From: Bradyrhizobiaceae bacterium
GTDB lineage: Bacteria; Bacteroidota; Ignavibacteria; Kapaibacteriales; Kapaibacteriaceae
DNA length: 64,000 bases
NCBI GenBank assembly: GCA_024103135.1
Contig: JAGFIZ010000051.1
Span: 28,258-92,257 of the forward strand
Direction: 5' to 3'
Below the pieces are notes generated by a model. The model was not told where the DNA came from. It saw only the letters and a list, made by a program, of their open reading frames with translations, and did no database searches. Numbering within the stretch: the stretch's first letter is position 1; the number at the start of each line of letters is the position of its first letter. Positions 19,817 to 27,131 of the stretch are shown piece after piece. A program made the position numbers and the translations under genes.

Positions 19817-20278
19817 ATGGCACTTTCTGTTGGAGCAAAGGCTCCCGACTTTACCCTTCTCAATACCAACCTTGAACCTGTGAGCTTGTCGAGCTTTGCT
19901 GGTAAGCGTGTGCTGCTTGCATTCTTTCCTGCTGCCTTCACAGGCGTTTGTGAAGCAGAGCTTTGCAGATTCCAGGAATCGATGCAGCAACTCAACAACG
20001 CTGGCGTGCAGGTGCTGGCAGTGTCTGCCGACCTGCCTTGGTCGAACGGTGGCTTTGCTAAGGCAAACAATCTTTCCTTCCCGCTGCTTAGCGATTGGAA
20101 GATGGATGCCATCCGTGCATACGATGTGTCATGGGAAAACTTTGCTGGTATCGAGGGACTTACCCGCAGTGCACGAGCCACGTTTGTGATCGGTGCCGAT
20201 GGTATGATCGAGTTCGTTGACGTAACAGAGAACCCTGGCATCGAACCAGACTACGCAGCCATCTTGGCCAAGGTCTAA
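19817..20278 (+). CDS. Peroxiredoxin (AhpE/BCP-like, AhpC/TSA family)
   Basis: The 153-residue thioredoxin-fold protein has the peroxidatic motif PAAFTGVC with Cys45, a second cysteine at position 50 (EAELC) as in BCP-type two-Cys enzymes, and the conserved arginine in TRSARATFVIG. It reduces hydrogen or organic peroxides in the cytoplasm using thiol reductants. It is monocistronic: its own TAnnTTTG promoter element, an AGGAG site and a strong terminator 55 bases after the stop. It is divergent from the permease operon. Confidence 0.92.
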   Translation: MALSVGAKAPDFTLLNTNLEPVSLSSFAGKRVLLAFFPAAFTGVCEAELCRFQESMQQLNNAGVQVLAVSADLPWSNGGFAKANNLSFPLLSDWKMDAIRAYDVSWENFAGIEGLTRSARATFVIGADGMIEFVDVTENPGIEPDYAAILAKV

Positions 20279-20333
20279 GTCTGCCCCGATCGGTCGTTCA
20301 CACTACACGGTGCGAACGTCATAGCAGAAAACG

Positions 20334-20371
20334 AAAAAGCCCGTCCACTTCTGGACGGGCTTTTTGTTTTT
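20334..20371. terminator. Bidirectional rho-independent terminator
   Basis: A 14-base-pair stem (AAAAAGCCCGTCCA at 20334-20347, pairing with 20352-20365) with a CTTC loop is flanked by T tracts on both strands. It ends the peroxiredoxin transcript on the plus strand and can end the small convergent gene (20417-20788) on the minus strand. Confidence 0.93.
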
Positions 20372-20386
20372 CCCCGCAAGGCCTCT

Positions 20387-20401
20387 TTATGCTGCATGCC
20401 T
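20387..20401 (+). repeat. Left copy of 15-base direct repeat flanking a small gene
   Basis: TTATGCTGCATGCCT occurs here and again, identical and in the same orientation, at 20822-20836. The pair brackets a 420-base segment holding the 123-residue gene. No terminal inverted repeats were found at the inner edges. Confidence 0.85.
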
Positions 20402-20416
20402 CGAGATCTACGGGAG

Positions 20417-20788
20417 CTATTGGTTCGGCTGATCCGTTTTACGGTGCCGACCATAGCGTCGCTCGGATTTTTTCTTCATTCCGAGCCGTGTTATCTCTTC
20501 CGAATCGTCACCGTACTGGGCAATGACTTGTCGTTTAGCACCGAGCACCAGCTCGTGGAAGGCTGCCTCCTCTTTGATTGCAGCACTCCTGGCTTTCACA
20601 ACGGCAGCCATGGCTTCCTGTTCGGCCTTGAACGCATTATCCATCCTCTGCAAGGCTTCCCCCAACCGTTCGGCTGTGTATTCGCTATTGGCTGGGTTGT
20701 AGCCCTTCAACGCAAGAACGGCCGCCAGAATCTGACGGTCTTTCTTAAGTATGCGTTGAGATACCCTAGCGATTTTCTTTACAGCCAT
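20417..20788 (-). CDS. Small basic helical protein of unknown function
   Basis: The ATG at 20788 gives 123 residues beginning MAVKKIARVSQRILKKDRQI. The protein is almost wholly alpha-helical and charged, with coiled-coil potential in the middle (ERLGEALQRMDNAFKAEQEA) and a basic tail (YGDDSEEITRLGMKKKSERR). I recall similar small proteins ending in a YGxDSxE...KSERK motif in several phyla, without known function; this is memory, not a search. It has its own promoter with an adjacent palindrome (20847-20900) and is bracketed by 15-base direct repeats, an arrangement unlike its neighbours. No signal peptide or membrane segment. Confidence 0.7.
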   Translation of the reverse strand: MAVKKIARVSQRILKKDRQILAAVLALKGYNPANSEYTAERLGEALQRMDNAFKAEQEAMAAVVKARSAAIKEEAAFHELVLGAKRQVIAQYGDDSEEITRLGMKKKSERRYGRHRKTDQPNQ

Positions 20789-20821
20789 GGATGCGGATTC
20801 CCCGAAGCCAGCAGAAGTCAA

Positions 20822-20836
20822 TTATGCTGCATGCCT
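20822..20836 (+). repeat. Right copy of 15-base direct repeat
   Basis: Identical to 20387-20401. It lies in the predicted 5' leader of the small gene. Its CTGCAT at 20828-20833 also pairs with ATGCAG at 20838-20843, so it could form a leader hairpin. Confidence 0.85.
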
Positions 20837-20846
20837 ATGCAGTTCC

Positions 20847-20900
20847 GTCGATTCGGAATCGACCACTGCGCAAACATATATGATTTCTGCTTAAGTCAAA
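20847..20900 (-). promoter_or_regulatory. Predicted promoter and operator of the small repeat-flanked gene
   Basis: Read on the minus strand, TTTG (20897-20900) and TATGTTTG (20871-20878) form a good Bacteroidota -33/-7 promoter. Just downstream lies a perfect 8-base inverted repeat, GTCGATTC then GAATCGAC around one base (20847-20863), placed over the expected start of transcription where a repressor could bind. Confidence 0.6.
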
Positions 20901-21040
20901 CATTTTTTTTTCGAGGCATAAGTCACATAACACCACGCATGATGTTGGGACGACATGGCGTAATTCTGTTCAGACAGGGCTGAACTGACTTTTACCACGT
21001 CTCAACTGTATCACGGAATGTCGATATTGACTATCCCCAA

Positions 21041-21076
21041 AACAAAAAAGCAGTACACGCTGGGCGTATACTGCTT
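21041..21076 (-). terminator. Rho-independent terminator of the gcvH / secreted-protein transcript
   Basis: On the minus strand an 11-base stem (AAGCAGTATAC with GTGTACTGCTT, one G-U pair) and a 7-base loop are followed by TTTTTTGTTTT. It lies 47 bases after the stop of the gene at 21123-21557. Confidence 0.9.
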
Positions 21077-21122
21077 CTTCAGTGTCAGTCTTATGAGCTT
21101 GGGGTCCTACCCCAACGCTGGC

Positions 21123-21557
21123 TTATTTATGCTTGTCTTGCTCGGCCTTTACGGCGTCTTGCAGGGTCTGCACAATTTCACGCCATTTTTCTGCTTCGGC
21201 ACCCTTAAGCTGACCACGCTGCATGAGCGTAAACAGGTTCTGGGCCTGGTCCAGACGCATTTCGACTTCGATTACATCCTCGTCCTTCTTGCCGGCCTTG
21301 GTGGCAGCTTCGCTTGCCGTAGTGAGCACCTTGCGGGTGTCCAAGTAGGCATCGACTTCCGTACCACGGAGATCGACACCCTGAATGAACTGGGCAACGG
21401 CCTTAACGTCGGCTACCTTCATCTTTGGTGATAGCACGATTGGCTTCTGTGGTGCTGGAGAAAGGGAAGACGAATTGTTAGACTGTGCCTGTGTAGTGGC
21501 AACGATTCCAACGGCGAACATCAAGAGCATCAGGGCTCGAGTGATTGTGCGCTTCAT
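21123..21557 (-). CDS. Small secreted protein of unknown function
   Basis: The ATG at 21557, with AAGGA upstream, gives 144 residues with a signal peptide (MKRTITRALMLLMFAVGIVA ... TQAQ). After cleavage a short Ser/Pro-rich stretch leads into a charged helical domain (MKVADVKAVAQFIQGVDLRG ... KAEQDKHK). I do not recognise a family. It follows gcvH by 52 bases and precedes a strong terminator, so it is probably the last gene of the efp-accB-accC-gcvH transcript. Likely periplasmic. Confidence 0.7.
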   Translation of the reverse strand: MKRTITRALMLLMFAVGIVATTQAQSNNSSSLSPAPQKPIVLSPKMKVADVKAVAQFIQGVDLRGTEVDAYLDTRKVLTTASEAATKAGKKDEDVIEVEMRLDQAQNLFTLMQRGQLKGAEAEKWREIVQTLQDAVKAEQDKHK

Positions 21558-21609
21558 TGCTGTCCTTACAATAGTTAGTGATGCGAGGAAACCCTCATTT
21601 AATGCATTG

Positions 21610-21987
21610 TTATGAGCCAATATAGGCCTTGTATTCTTCTGCATCCATCAGACTGTTGAGTTCTGCCGGATCGGTGAGTTCAATCTTAACAAGCCAACCT
21701 TCGCCGTATGGGTCGGAGTTGACAACTTCTGGACTGTCATTGACGGAATTCACGGCAACTAGTGTACCACCGACTGGAGAATAGAGGTCGGCAACGGTCT
21801 TAACTGCCTCGATCGAGCCAAATGAATCACCAGCACGGACGGCTGCCGATGCATCAGGAATGTCTACATACACAACGTCGCCAAGCTCGCTACAAGCATG
21901 TGCAGTAATGCCGACGGTGGCTGTGGTTCCGTCAACGAGGACCCATTCATGGTCCTTGGTATACTTCAGGTTCGATGGGAATTCCAT
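21610..21987 (-). CDS. gcvH: Glycine cleavage system H protein
   Basis: The 125-residue protein has the expected length and the lipoylation site Lys63 in SIEAVKTVADLYSP, plus the N-terminal YTKDHEWV signature. H protein carries the aminomethyl group between the P and T proteins during glycine decarboxylation; gcvP and gcvT are not in the window. It begins immediately after the accC stop (one base between), an unusual pairing of a lipoyl carrier with the biotin carrier genes. Since H protein can also serve in lipoate transfer, its placement with fatty-acid synthesis genes may be meaningful. Confidence 0.96.
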   Translation of the reverse strand: MEFPSNLKYTKDHEWVLVDGTTATVGITAHACSELGDVVYVDIPDASAAVRAGDSFGSIEAVKTVADLYSPVGGTLVAVNSVNDSPEVVNSDPYGEGWLVKIELTDPAELNSLMDAEEYKAYIGS

Positions 21988-21988
21988 A

Positions 21989-23329
21989 CTATGCTTTCCA
22001 ATCGTGAGTGTCTAAATATTTCGTGTCAAACATACCGGCAATAAAGTCTTTGTTGTCCATCATCTTGCGATGGAATGGTATGGTTGTGTGAATGCCTTCG
22101 ATCACAAACTCGTCAAGGGCACGACGCATTCTTGCAATAGCCATGTCGCGAGTAGGAGCGTAGGTTATCAGCTTGGCCACCATGCTGTCGTAAAACTGTG
22201 GTATTACATAGCCCTGGTAGATGTGCGAGTCAACACGTACGCCAGGTCCTCCAGGAAAGTTCAAGCTTTCGATCTTACCTGGAGATGGCCGGAAGTCGTG
22301 GAATGGATCTTCGGCGTTGATACGACATTCAATGCTATGTAGTGTTGGTTCTTGCTGCTTGATGGAAAGCTTTTCACCCGAGGCCACGAGAAGTTGCTCA
22401 CGGATCAGGTCGACGCCTACGGACAACTCCGTCACTGGATGTTCTACCTGGATACGCGTGTTCATCTCCATGAAGTAGAACTTGCGGTGTTTGTCTACAA
22501 GGAACTCAATGGTTCCGGCACCCACGTAGTTTACACTTTGGACACCACGTACGGCTGCTTCGCCCATGGCCTTACGCAACTCAGGCGTCATGATTGGCGA
22601 TGGTGCTTCCTCGATAAGCTTTTGATGCCGACGCTGAATCGAACACTCGCGCTCGTTCAGGTGTATCACGTTCCCATGCATGTCGGCAAACACTTGAATC
22701 TCTACGTGACGTGGTTCTTCGATGAACTTCTCGATATACACGTCACCATTGCCAAACGAGGCTTCTGCTTCACCACGTGCGGTAGCATAGGCCCGGTCGA
22801 GCTCCGAAGCTTGCTCTACATATCGCATGCCCTTGCCACCACCACCGGCAACGGCCTTAAGCATAATGGGGTAGCCGACTTCTTCGGCAACAACCCGCGC
22901 CTGCTCGATGGTGGCTACAATGCCGTCGGAGCCAGGGACTACAGGTACGCCTGCAGCACGCATGGTTTCCTTGGCAACGCTCTTGTTACCCATCTGGAGG
23001 ATGGCCGAAGGAGGCGGACCAACAAAGGTGAGATTGCTATCCTTACAGATCTCTGCAAAGGTTTCGTTCTCTGAGAGGAAGCCGTATCCTGGATGGATTG
23101 CATCAGCGTTAGTAACCTCTGCTGCTGCAATGATCGAGGGAATGTTCAGGTAGGAGAGCTTACCTTGTGGCGGACCAATGCAGACGGCTTCGTCGGCAAA
23201 TCGCACGTGAAGCGACGGACGGTCGGCCTCGCTATACACTGCTACGGTTCGGATACCGAGCTCGCGTGCAGCACGTATGATGCGCAAGGCAATTTCGCCA
23301 CGATTGGCGATGAGGAGTTTGGAAATCAT
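21989..23329 (-). CDS. accC: Acetyl-CoA carboxylase, biotin carboxylase subunit
   Basis: The 446-residue ATP-grasp protein starts [20 protein letters not shown] and has the glycine-rich ATP loop [33 protein letters not shown] and the active-site segment [14 protein letters not shown]. It carboxylates the biotin on AccB at the expense of ATP, the first half-reaction of malonyl-CoA formation. It follows accB by 8 bases in the order accB-accC. The carboxyltransferase subunits accA/accD are not in the window. Confidence 0.97.
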   Translation of the reverse strand: MISKLLIANRGEIALRIIRAARELGIRTVAVYSEADRPSLHVRFADEAVCIGPPQGKLSYLNIPSIIAAAEVTNADAIHPGYGFLSENETFAEICKDSNLTFVGPPPSAILQMGNKSVAKETMRAAGVPVVPGSDGIVATIEQARVVAEEVGYPIMLKAVAGGGGKGMRYVEQASELDRAYATARGEAEASFGNGDVYIEKFIEEPRHVEIQVFADMHGNVIHLNERECSIQRRHQKLIEEAPSPIMTPELRKAMGEAAVRGVQSVNYVGAGTIEFLVDKHRKFYFMEMNTRIQVEHPVTELSVGVDLIREQLLVASGEKLSIKQQEPTLHSIECRINAEDPFHDFRPSPGKIESLNFPGGPGVRVDSHIYQGYVIPQFYDSMVAKLITYAPTRDMAIARMRRALDEFVIEGIHTTIPFHRKMMDNKDFIAGMFDTKYLDTHDWKA

Positions 23330-23337
23330 CGGTCCAG

Positions 23338-23826
23338 CTAGTCTGGCTTGATGAGGAACATTGGCTGGTTGTATTCAACGGGCTGACTGTTTTCGACAAG
23401 AATCTTAACAATCGTGCCCGATACATCACTCTCAATCTCATTGAGCAACTTCATTGCTTCAACGATACACAACGTGTCGCCTGCCTGAACATGCTGTCCT
23501 ACCGATACAAACGGATCAGCGTCAGGTGCTGGAGCCCGGTAAAACGTCCCCACAATCGGCGAATGCACGGTATGTGCCTGTTCCGTTGCCTCGGCTTCGG
23601 GCTTTGCTGCCGGCTGGGAGGGGGCTGCAGGTGACGCTGGAATCGGTGCCGGTGCGGCAGCCGGTGCATGTGGCATCGGTGCGATATACGTCTGCATTGG
23701 TGCAGCTGCCACCTGGGTCACCTGTTTTGCGAACTGGAGCTTTACGCCCTCTTCTTCGATGCTGAGCTCAGTAACGGAGCTTTCATCAAATAACTTCAAC
23801 AGTCGCTTTAGATAGTTCAGATCCAT
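23338..23826 (-). CDS. accB: Acetyl-CoA carboxylase, biotin carboxyl carrier protein
   Basis: The 162-residue protein has the AccB N-terminal domain, an Ala/Pro-rich linker (about 40-80) and a C-terminal biotinyl domain with Lys126 in [14 protein letters not shown] and the thumb segment [17 protein letters not shown]. It carries carboxybiotin between AccC and the carboxyltransferase. It lies between efp and accC, the efp-accB-accC order common in many bacteria. Confidence 0.97.
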   Translation of the reverse strand: MDLNYLKRLLKLFDESSVTELSIEEEGVKLQFAKQVTQVAAAPMQTYIAPMPHAPAAAPAPIPASPAAPSQPAAKPEAEATEQAHTVHSPIVGTFYRAPAPDADPFVSVGQHVQAGDTLCIVEAMKLLNEIESDVSGTIVKILVENSQPVEYNQPMFLIKPD

Positions 23827-23874
23827 GCTGTTTCCTCCATCCGCCTGAGCGGCTAGGTACGGGACTTGCCCGTG

Positions 23875-24441
23875 TTACTCTTTCACCCGATCAAGGTAGT
23901 TTCCTGTGGCCGTGTCCACCCGAATGAGATCACCTTCGTTCACGAAGAGAGGTACGCTAACCTGCGCACCAGTTTCTACCGTGGCCGGCTTCAGCACGTT
24001 GGTCGCTGTGTCGCCACGCACGCCTGGCTCGGTATGCTCTACTCGAAGGGTTACGTGTGGTGGTACGGTAAGGGTGACGACATTGCCTTCTTCGTCACGA
24101 CCAATCTGCACTTCCATGCCTTCCTTCAGAAACTTCGCTCCATCGCCGACGAGGTCGGCCGGAACTGGGATCTGGTCATACGTGTTCGTGTCCATAAACA
24201 TGAACAGGTCGGCATCACGATAGAGATACTGGAAGTTGTTGGTCTCAACCCGAACAAACTCAATGGTCTCGCCACTGCGGAAGCGCTCTTCCTTTAGCTT
24301 GCCTGTCTTGATCACGCGCATCTTCACCTGGTAAAATGCACGCAGGTTTCCTGGTGTACGATGGATGCTCTCCAAAACCACACAGAGCTCACCGTTGAAT
24401 CGGATTACTGCGCCAATACGCAGGTCTGCTGTTGTTGCCAT
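23875..24441 (-). CDS. efp: Elongation factor P
   Basis: The 188-residue protein has the three-domain EF-P layout and ends LDRVKE. It relieves ribosome stalling at polyproline. The domain I loop that normally holds a modified lysine or arginine (PGKG in E. coli, Lys34) reads RTPGNLRAF here, so the tip residue is Asn32. I therefore do not expect EpmA-type lysylation of this copy. It is first in the efp-accB-accC-gcvH set and lies just downstream of tRNA-Cys. Confidence 0.96.
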   Translation of the reverse strand: MATTADLRIGAVIRFNGELCVVLESIHRTPGNLRAFYQVKMRVIKTGKLKEERFRSGETIEFVRVETNNFQYLYRDADLFMFMDTNTYDQIPVPADLVGDGAKFLKEGMEVQIGRDEEGNVVTLTVPPHVTLRVEHTEPGVRGDTATNVLKPATVETGAQVSVPLFVNEGDLIRVDTATGNYLDRVKE

Positions 24442-24468
24442 TCAGTTATGTTATTCGTGATAGTATCG

Positions 24469-24539
24469 AGGTCCCGACCGGATTCGAACCGATGTACGAG
24501 CTTTTGCAGAGCTCTGTATAGCCACTCTACCACGGGACC
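24469..24539 (-). tRNA. tRNA-Cys (GCA)
   Basis: On the minus strand a 71-base cloverleaf can be folded: acceptor GGTCCCG with CGGGACC, an anticodon stem GAGCT/AGCTC with loop CTGCAAA (anticodon GCA), and a TTCGAAT T-loop. The discriminator base is U73, the identity base of cysteine tRNAs. The 3' CCA is not encoded. Confidence 0.95.
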
Positions 24540-24545
24540 GGACCG

Positions 24546-24553
24546 CAAATATA
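24546..24553 (-). promoter_or_regulatory. Predicted -7 element (TATATTTG) for tRNA-Cys
   Basis: TATATTTG matches TAnnTTTG and ends 7 bases before the tRNA 5' end, which fits transcription starting a few bases before the mature tRNA. It may also serve efp downstream. No clear -33 TTG was seen. Confidence 0.6.
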
Positions 24554-24691
24554 GGAAGGTGGGATTTCTTAACCGTTAGGTGAAATGGCTGGAATTGGCA
24601 AAAACTGACGAAAAACGGGTCGAATTATGCACAAATCGAGGGCAAATCCTAAAAAACGGTCAATTTTCCCCCAAATCGAGAAACTTGGTAC

Positions 24692-24726
24692 AAAAACAAA
24701 AAACCAGCCGTATTGGCTGGTTTTTT
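24692..24726. terminator. Bidirectional terminator in the tRNA-Cys / OmpA-like intergenic region
   Basis: A 12-base-pair stem (AAAAAACCAGCC at 24698-24709 with GGCTGGTTTTTT at 24715-24726, loop GTATT) has A-rich and T-rich flanks, so it can work on both strands. On the minus strand it would end the long run finishing with the OmpA-like gene. The rest of 24554-24826 is AT-rich with no gene seen. Confidence 0.85.
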
Positions 24727-24826
24727 GTGTTTTTTCGACATTCATGAGGGTTCTCTGCATCGCAACCTCAGTACGGTCAACCCTAAGTTCGTTAACCGTG
24801 GTACTGGGTTCCCTACCTTACACCCC

Positions 24827-25564
24827 TTACACCTTGGTTACGACTAAGTAGGCACTACCAACATACCGCTTGCCCTTAGCCCCCTTCTTGATTGGTGGTG
24901 GGTTTACGGGGTCGGTTGAATTTGTGGCTTTCACGGTGATTCGTGAGCTGTTGACGCCATTGGTTTCCAAGTAAGCTTTGATGGCGTTACCGCGAGCAAC
25001 CGAAATGGCAGCGGCTTGTGTTGCTGCCAGCTCTTCGTCTGGGTAGCATACCAGTTCGACATTGACGTTGGGGTTGAGCATCAGAGTGCGGGCAAGTTCG
25101 GACATATCGTCCTCTGTACCTTCCTTCAAATCGCTCTTCTTGAGATCGAATGGTGTTGGAGTGATCATGATCTTCCTGCCGACTTCGAGTGGACGTACAA
25201 CGAAGTCCTTGCTGATCTCTGTGTACTTCGAAGAATTTGGCAGGACGATGCTAAACTCCTGCTTGAAGAAGCGTGGATCTTCAACGCGAACGGTATAGGT
25301 TGCTCCTGGCTTGAGCCCGGTGATAAGGAAGCCATCCTTTTCGTTTGCGCGGTGGCTTTGGCCAACCTTGCCACCACGAGCATCATAGACGCTGTAGGCA
25401 GCATCTACAGGATTAAGATTGTTGGCATTGAGGACGAATCCTGAGACGGTCACAACCGTGCCAATCGCACTCTGGGCTACCATGCGTGATGGAAGTACCT
25501 GCGTCATTGCAGCTACCAGCACGACAACAAACGTCAAACGTACAAGCTTGTGTAGGTTCTTCAT
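24827..25564 (-). CDS. OmpA-like outer-membrane/periplasmic protein with N-terminal carboxypeptidase-regulatory-like domain
   Basis: The ATG at 25564, two bases after the upstream stop, gives 245 residues with a signal peptide (MKNLHKLVRLTFVVVLVAAM ... MVAQ). Residues about 30-115 are a beta-sandwich like the CnaB/carboxypeptidase regulatory domain (VVTVSGFVLNANNLNPVDAA, then TGLKPGATYTVRVED). The C-terminal part resembles an OmpA peptidoglycan-binding domain (ELARTLMLNPNVNVELVCYP, RGNAIKAYLETNGV, RITVKAT). It is directly coupled to the secreted WD40 gene, so the two may form an envelope complex. Confidence 0.75.
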   Translation of the reverse strand: MKNLHKLVRLTFVVVLVAAMTQVLPSRMVAQSAIGTVVTVSGFVLNANNLNPVDAAYSVYDARGGKVGQSHRANEKDGFLITGLKPGATYTVRVEDPRFFKQEFSIVLPNSSKYTEISKDFVVRPLEVGRKIMITPTPFDLKKSDLKEGTEDDMSELARTLMLNPNVNVELVCYPDEELAATQAAAISVARGNAIKAYLETNGVNSSRITVKATNSTDPVNPPPIKKGAKGKRYVGSAYLVVTKV

Positions 25565-25565
25565 G

Positions 25566-26573
25566 TTAGCGTCCTCCCCTGTTGTTTCCTCGACCGGATT
25601 GATTGTTCTGCGCCACCATAAAACGGACACTGCCATCTGCACATCCAAGGATGATGATCTCTGCATTGCTTGTAAGGTCAATCGACCAGACTTCGACGCC
25701 AACGTCTTGCGTGAGCAGGTTTTCGCCGGTTTCGATGTTCCACATCTTCACGGTCTTGTCAAGACTTGCACTTACGAGTGTGTTGTCTTCTGCAAACGAA
25801 ACGTCCTGCACTAGCTCCGTATGGGCGTTGATCGTGCGAACAAGCTCGCCACTTGGCATCGACCAGATCTTGATCACGCCATTCTGATCACACGAAGCAA
25901 GGTACTTGCTGTCGAATGAATACAGGACGGATAGGACAGGTGCGAGATGACCGCGAAGCGTCATCAATGGTTCTTTCTTTGCAAAATCTGCAGACCAGAT
26001 AACGATGGTACGGTCGTCCGAGCACGAAGCAATGTACTTGCCGTCGTAGCTATAGGCCACGTTATTCGTCTGCATGGAGTGACCACGCAGGGTCTTGATT
26101 TCGATTCCGAGGTCGGCATCCCAAAGCTTGACGGTCTTGTCAAACGATGTGCTTGCCACCACGTTGCTGCCTGCAACAGGACTGTAGTACACGCCAATCA
26201 CTTCGGCAGTGTGGCCACGCAGTACCTGCTTCTGTGCACCGGTGGCGATGTCCCAGATCCGGATCGTGCGATCATTTGACGCACTGGCCAGATTCTTGTC
26301 GTCACCACTGAACGAGAGGTTGTTCACCTGCGCCGTGTGACCCGTAAGGGTGCGGATGATCTTGCCATCAGGTAACGACCAGAGCTTGATCGTCTCGTCG
26401 AGACTACAGGTTGCTACCATCGTGTTGTCGTCATTTACAAACACACCCAACACCTCGTCGGCATGGTTGCCCACAATCCGCGTGGTGTAATTGCGCTGTT
26501 GCGCCTGAAGTGTGCTCGCTCCAAGGAGAACGGCGACTGCAATCCAGACTGCAGCGCTAACCTTTCGAAACAT
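25566..26573 (-). CDS. Secreted seven-bladed WD40-repeat beta-propeller
   Basis: The ATG at 26573 gives 335 residues with a signal peptide (MFRKVSAAVWIAVAVLLGAS ... LQAQ). Seven WD-type blades can be counted, ending IKLWSL, IRIWDI, VKLWDA, IVIWSA, IKIWSM, VKMWNI and VRFMVA. The repeats have classic GH...WD spacing and fill the protein, leaving a Gly/Arg tail (NQSGRGNNRGGR). WD40 propellers are protein-interaction platforms. Export to the periplasm or surface is notable, and coupling to an OmpA-like partner (one base between stop and start) suggests an envelope scaffold. No enzymatic residues are apparent. Confidence 0.9.
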   Translation of the reverse strand: MFRKVSAAVWIAVAVLLGASTLQAQQRNYTTRIVGNHADEVLGVFVNDDNTMVATCSLDETIKLWSLPDGKIIRTLTGHTAQVNNLSFSGDDKNLASASNDRTIRIWDIATGAQKQVLRGHTAEVIGVYYSPVAGSNVVASTSFDKTVKLWDADLGIEIKTLRGHSMQTNNVAYSYDGKYIASCSDDRTIVIWSADFAKKEPLMTLRGHLAPVLSVLYSFDSKYLASCDQNGVIKIWSMPSGELVRTINAHTELVQDVSFAEDNTLVSASLDKTVKMWNIETGENLLTQDVGVEVWSIDLTSNAEIIILGCADGSVRFMVAQNNQSGRGNNRGGR

Positions 26574-26604
26574 GTGTTGACCCTTCAATGGATTATTGAT
26601 TCTC

Positions 26605-27054
26605 TTACCCTCGTGCTTCGGCCTTTGCTTTTTGCCTAAGAGTCTGTGCAATCTCACGCAACTCCTTTGCCGTCCGCTTTGCCACGGCTTGTACCCGTTC
26701 TAATTCCTGGCCATGATTTTCATCCATCCCCGTACTACCTTGCCCCCTGCCCTGATCTGTGTTCTTATCTGTTGTTTCTGCAATTGCAAACCCCTCGTCC
26801 TGTTCCTCAACGCCGTGCTGCTTGAGGTATTCCTTGGCGCTTGCTACCGTAAGCCGCTCTTCCCGCAACAATCGCTGAATCGTTCGAAGTACGGCCAAAT
26901 CCTTGGCAGTATAGATACGATTCCCAGCCCTGTTTTTCTGCGGTTTTAGTTGCGGAAACTCTCGCTCCCAATACCGTAAAACATGCTGTTCTTCACCTAG
27001 AATCTTACTTATCTCGGTGATCGAATGGTACAGTCGCTCAATTACGGACTTCAT
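26605..27054 (-). CDS. MerR-family transcriptional regulator
   Basis: From the ATG at 27054 the protein is 149 residues starting MKSVIERLYHSITEISKILG; ATGs at 27099 and 27129 are alternatives. The N-terminal winged helix contains the MerR hallmark RYWEREFPQL and NRAGNRIYTAKDLAVLRTIQ. The rest is a polar linker and a coiled coil (ELERVQAVAKRTAKELREIA), with no metal-binding cysteines. It matches the small MerR group with a YWE...LKP.KNRAGNR motif common in Bacteroidota, whose targets are mostly unknown. It lies between ftsW-like and WD40 genes. Confidence 0.88.
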   Translation of the reverse strand: MKSVIERLYHSITEISKILGEEQHVLRYWEREFPQLKPQKNRAGNRIYTAKDLAVLRTIQRLLREERLTVASAKEYLKQHGVEEQDEGFAIAETTDKNTDQGRGQGSTGMDENHGQELERVQAVAKRTAKELREIAQTLRQKAKAEARG

Positions 27055-27131
27055 CAGTCCCGAATTATACGAAAAATCGCGCCTCACTCGTTGTTCCATT
27101 GCGTGAGAATTTCTACGTAAATGGAGCAATG

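Noticed and set aside
20396..20983. Plus-strand open frame covering the small repeat-flanked gene
   Set aside because: The minus-strand protein is the better candidate because it is charged and helical, and has a good promoter; the plus frame shows Cys/Phe-rich composition typical of shadows.
21018..21431. Plus-strand open frame opposite the small secreted protein
   Set aside because: It runs through the minus-strand terminator and lacks a ribosome-binding site.
24554..24826. A short gene in the intergenic AT-rich region between tRNA-Cys and the OmpA-like gene
   Set aside because: Only short frames without start signals; the segment contains a bidirectional terminator.
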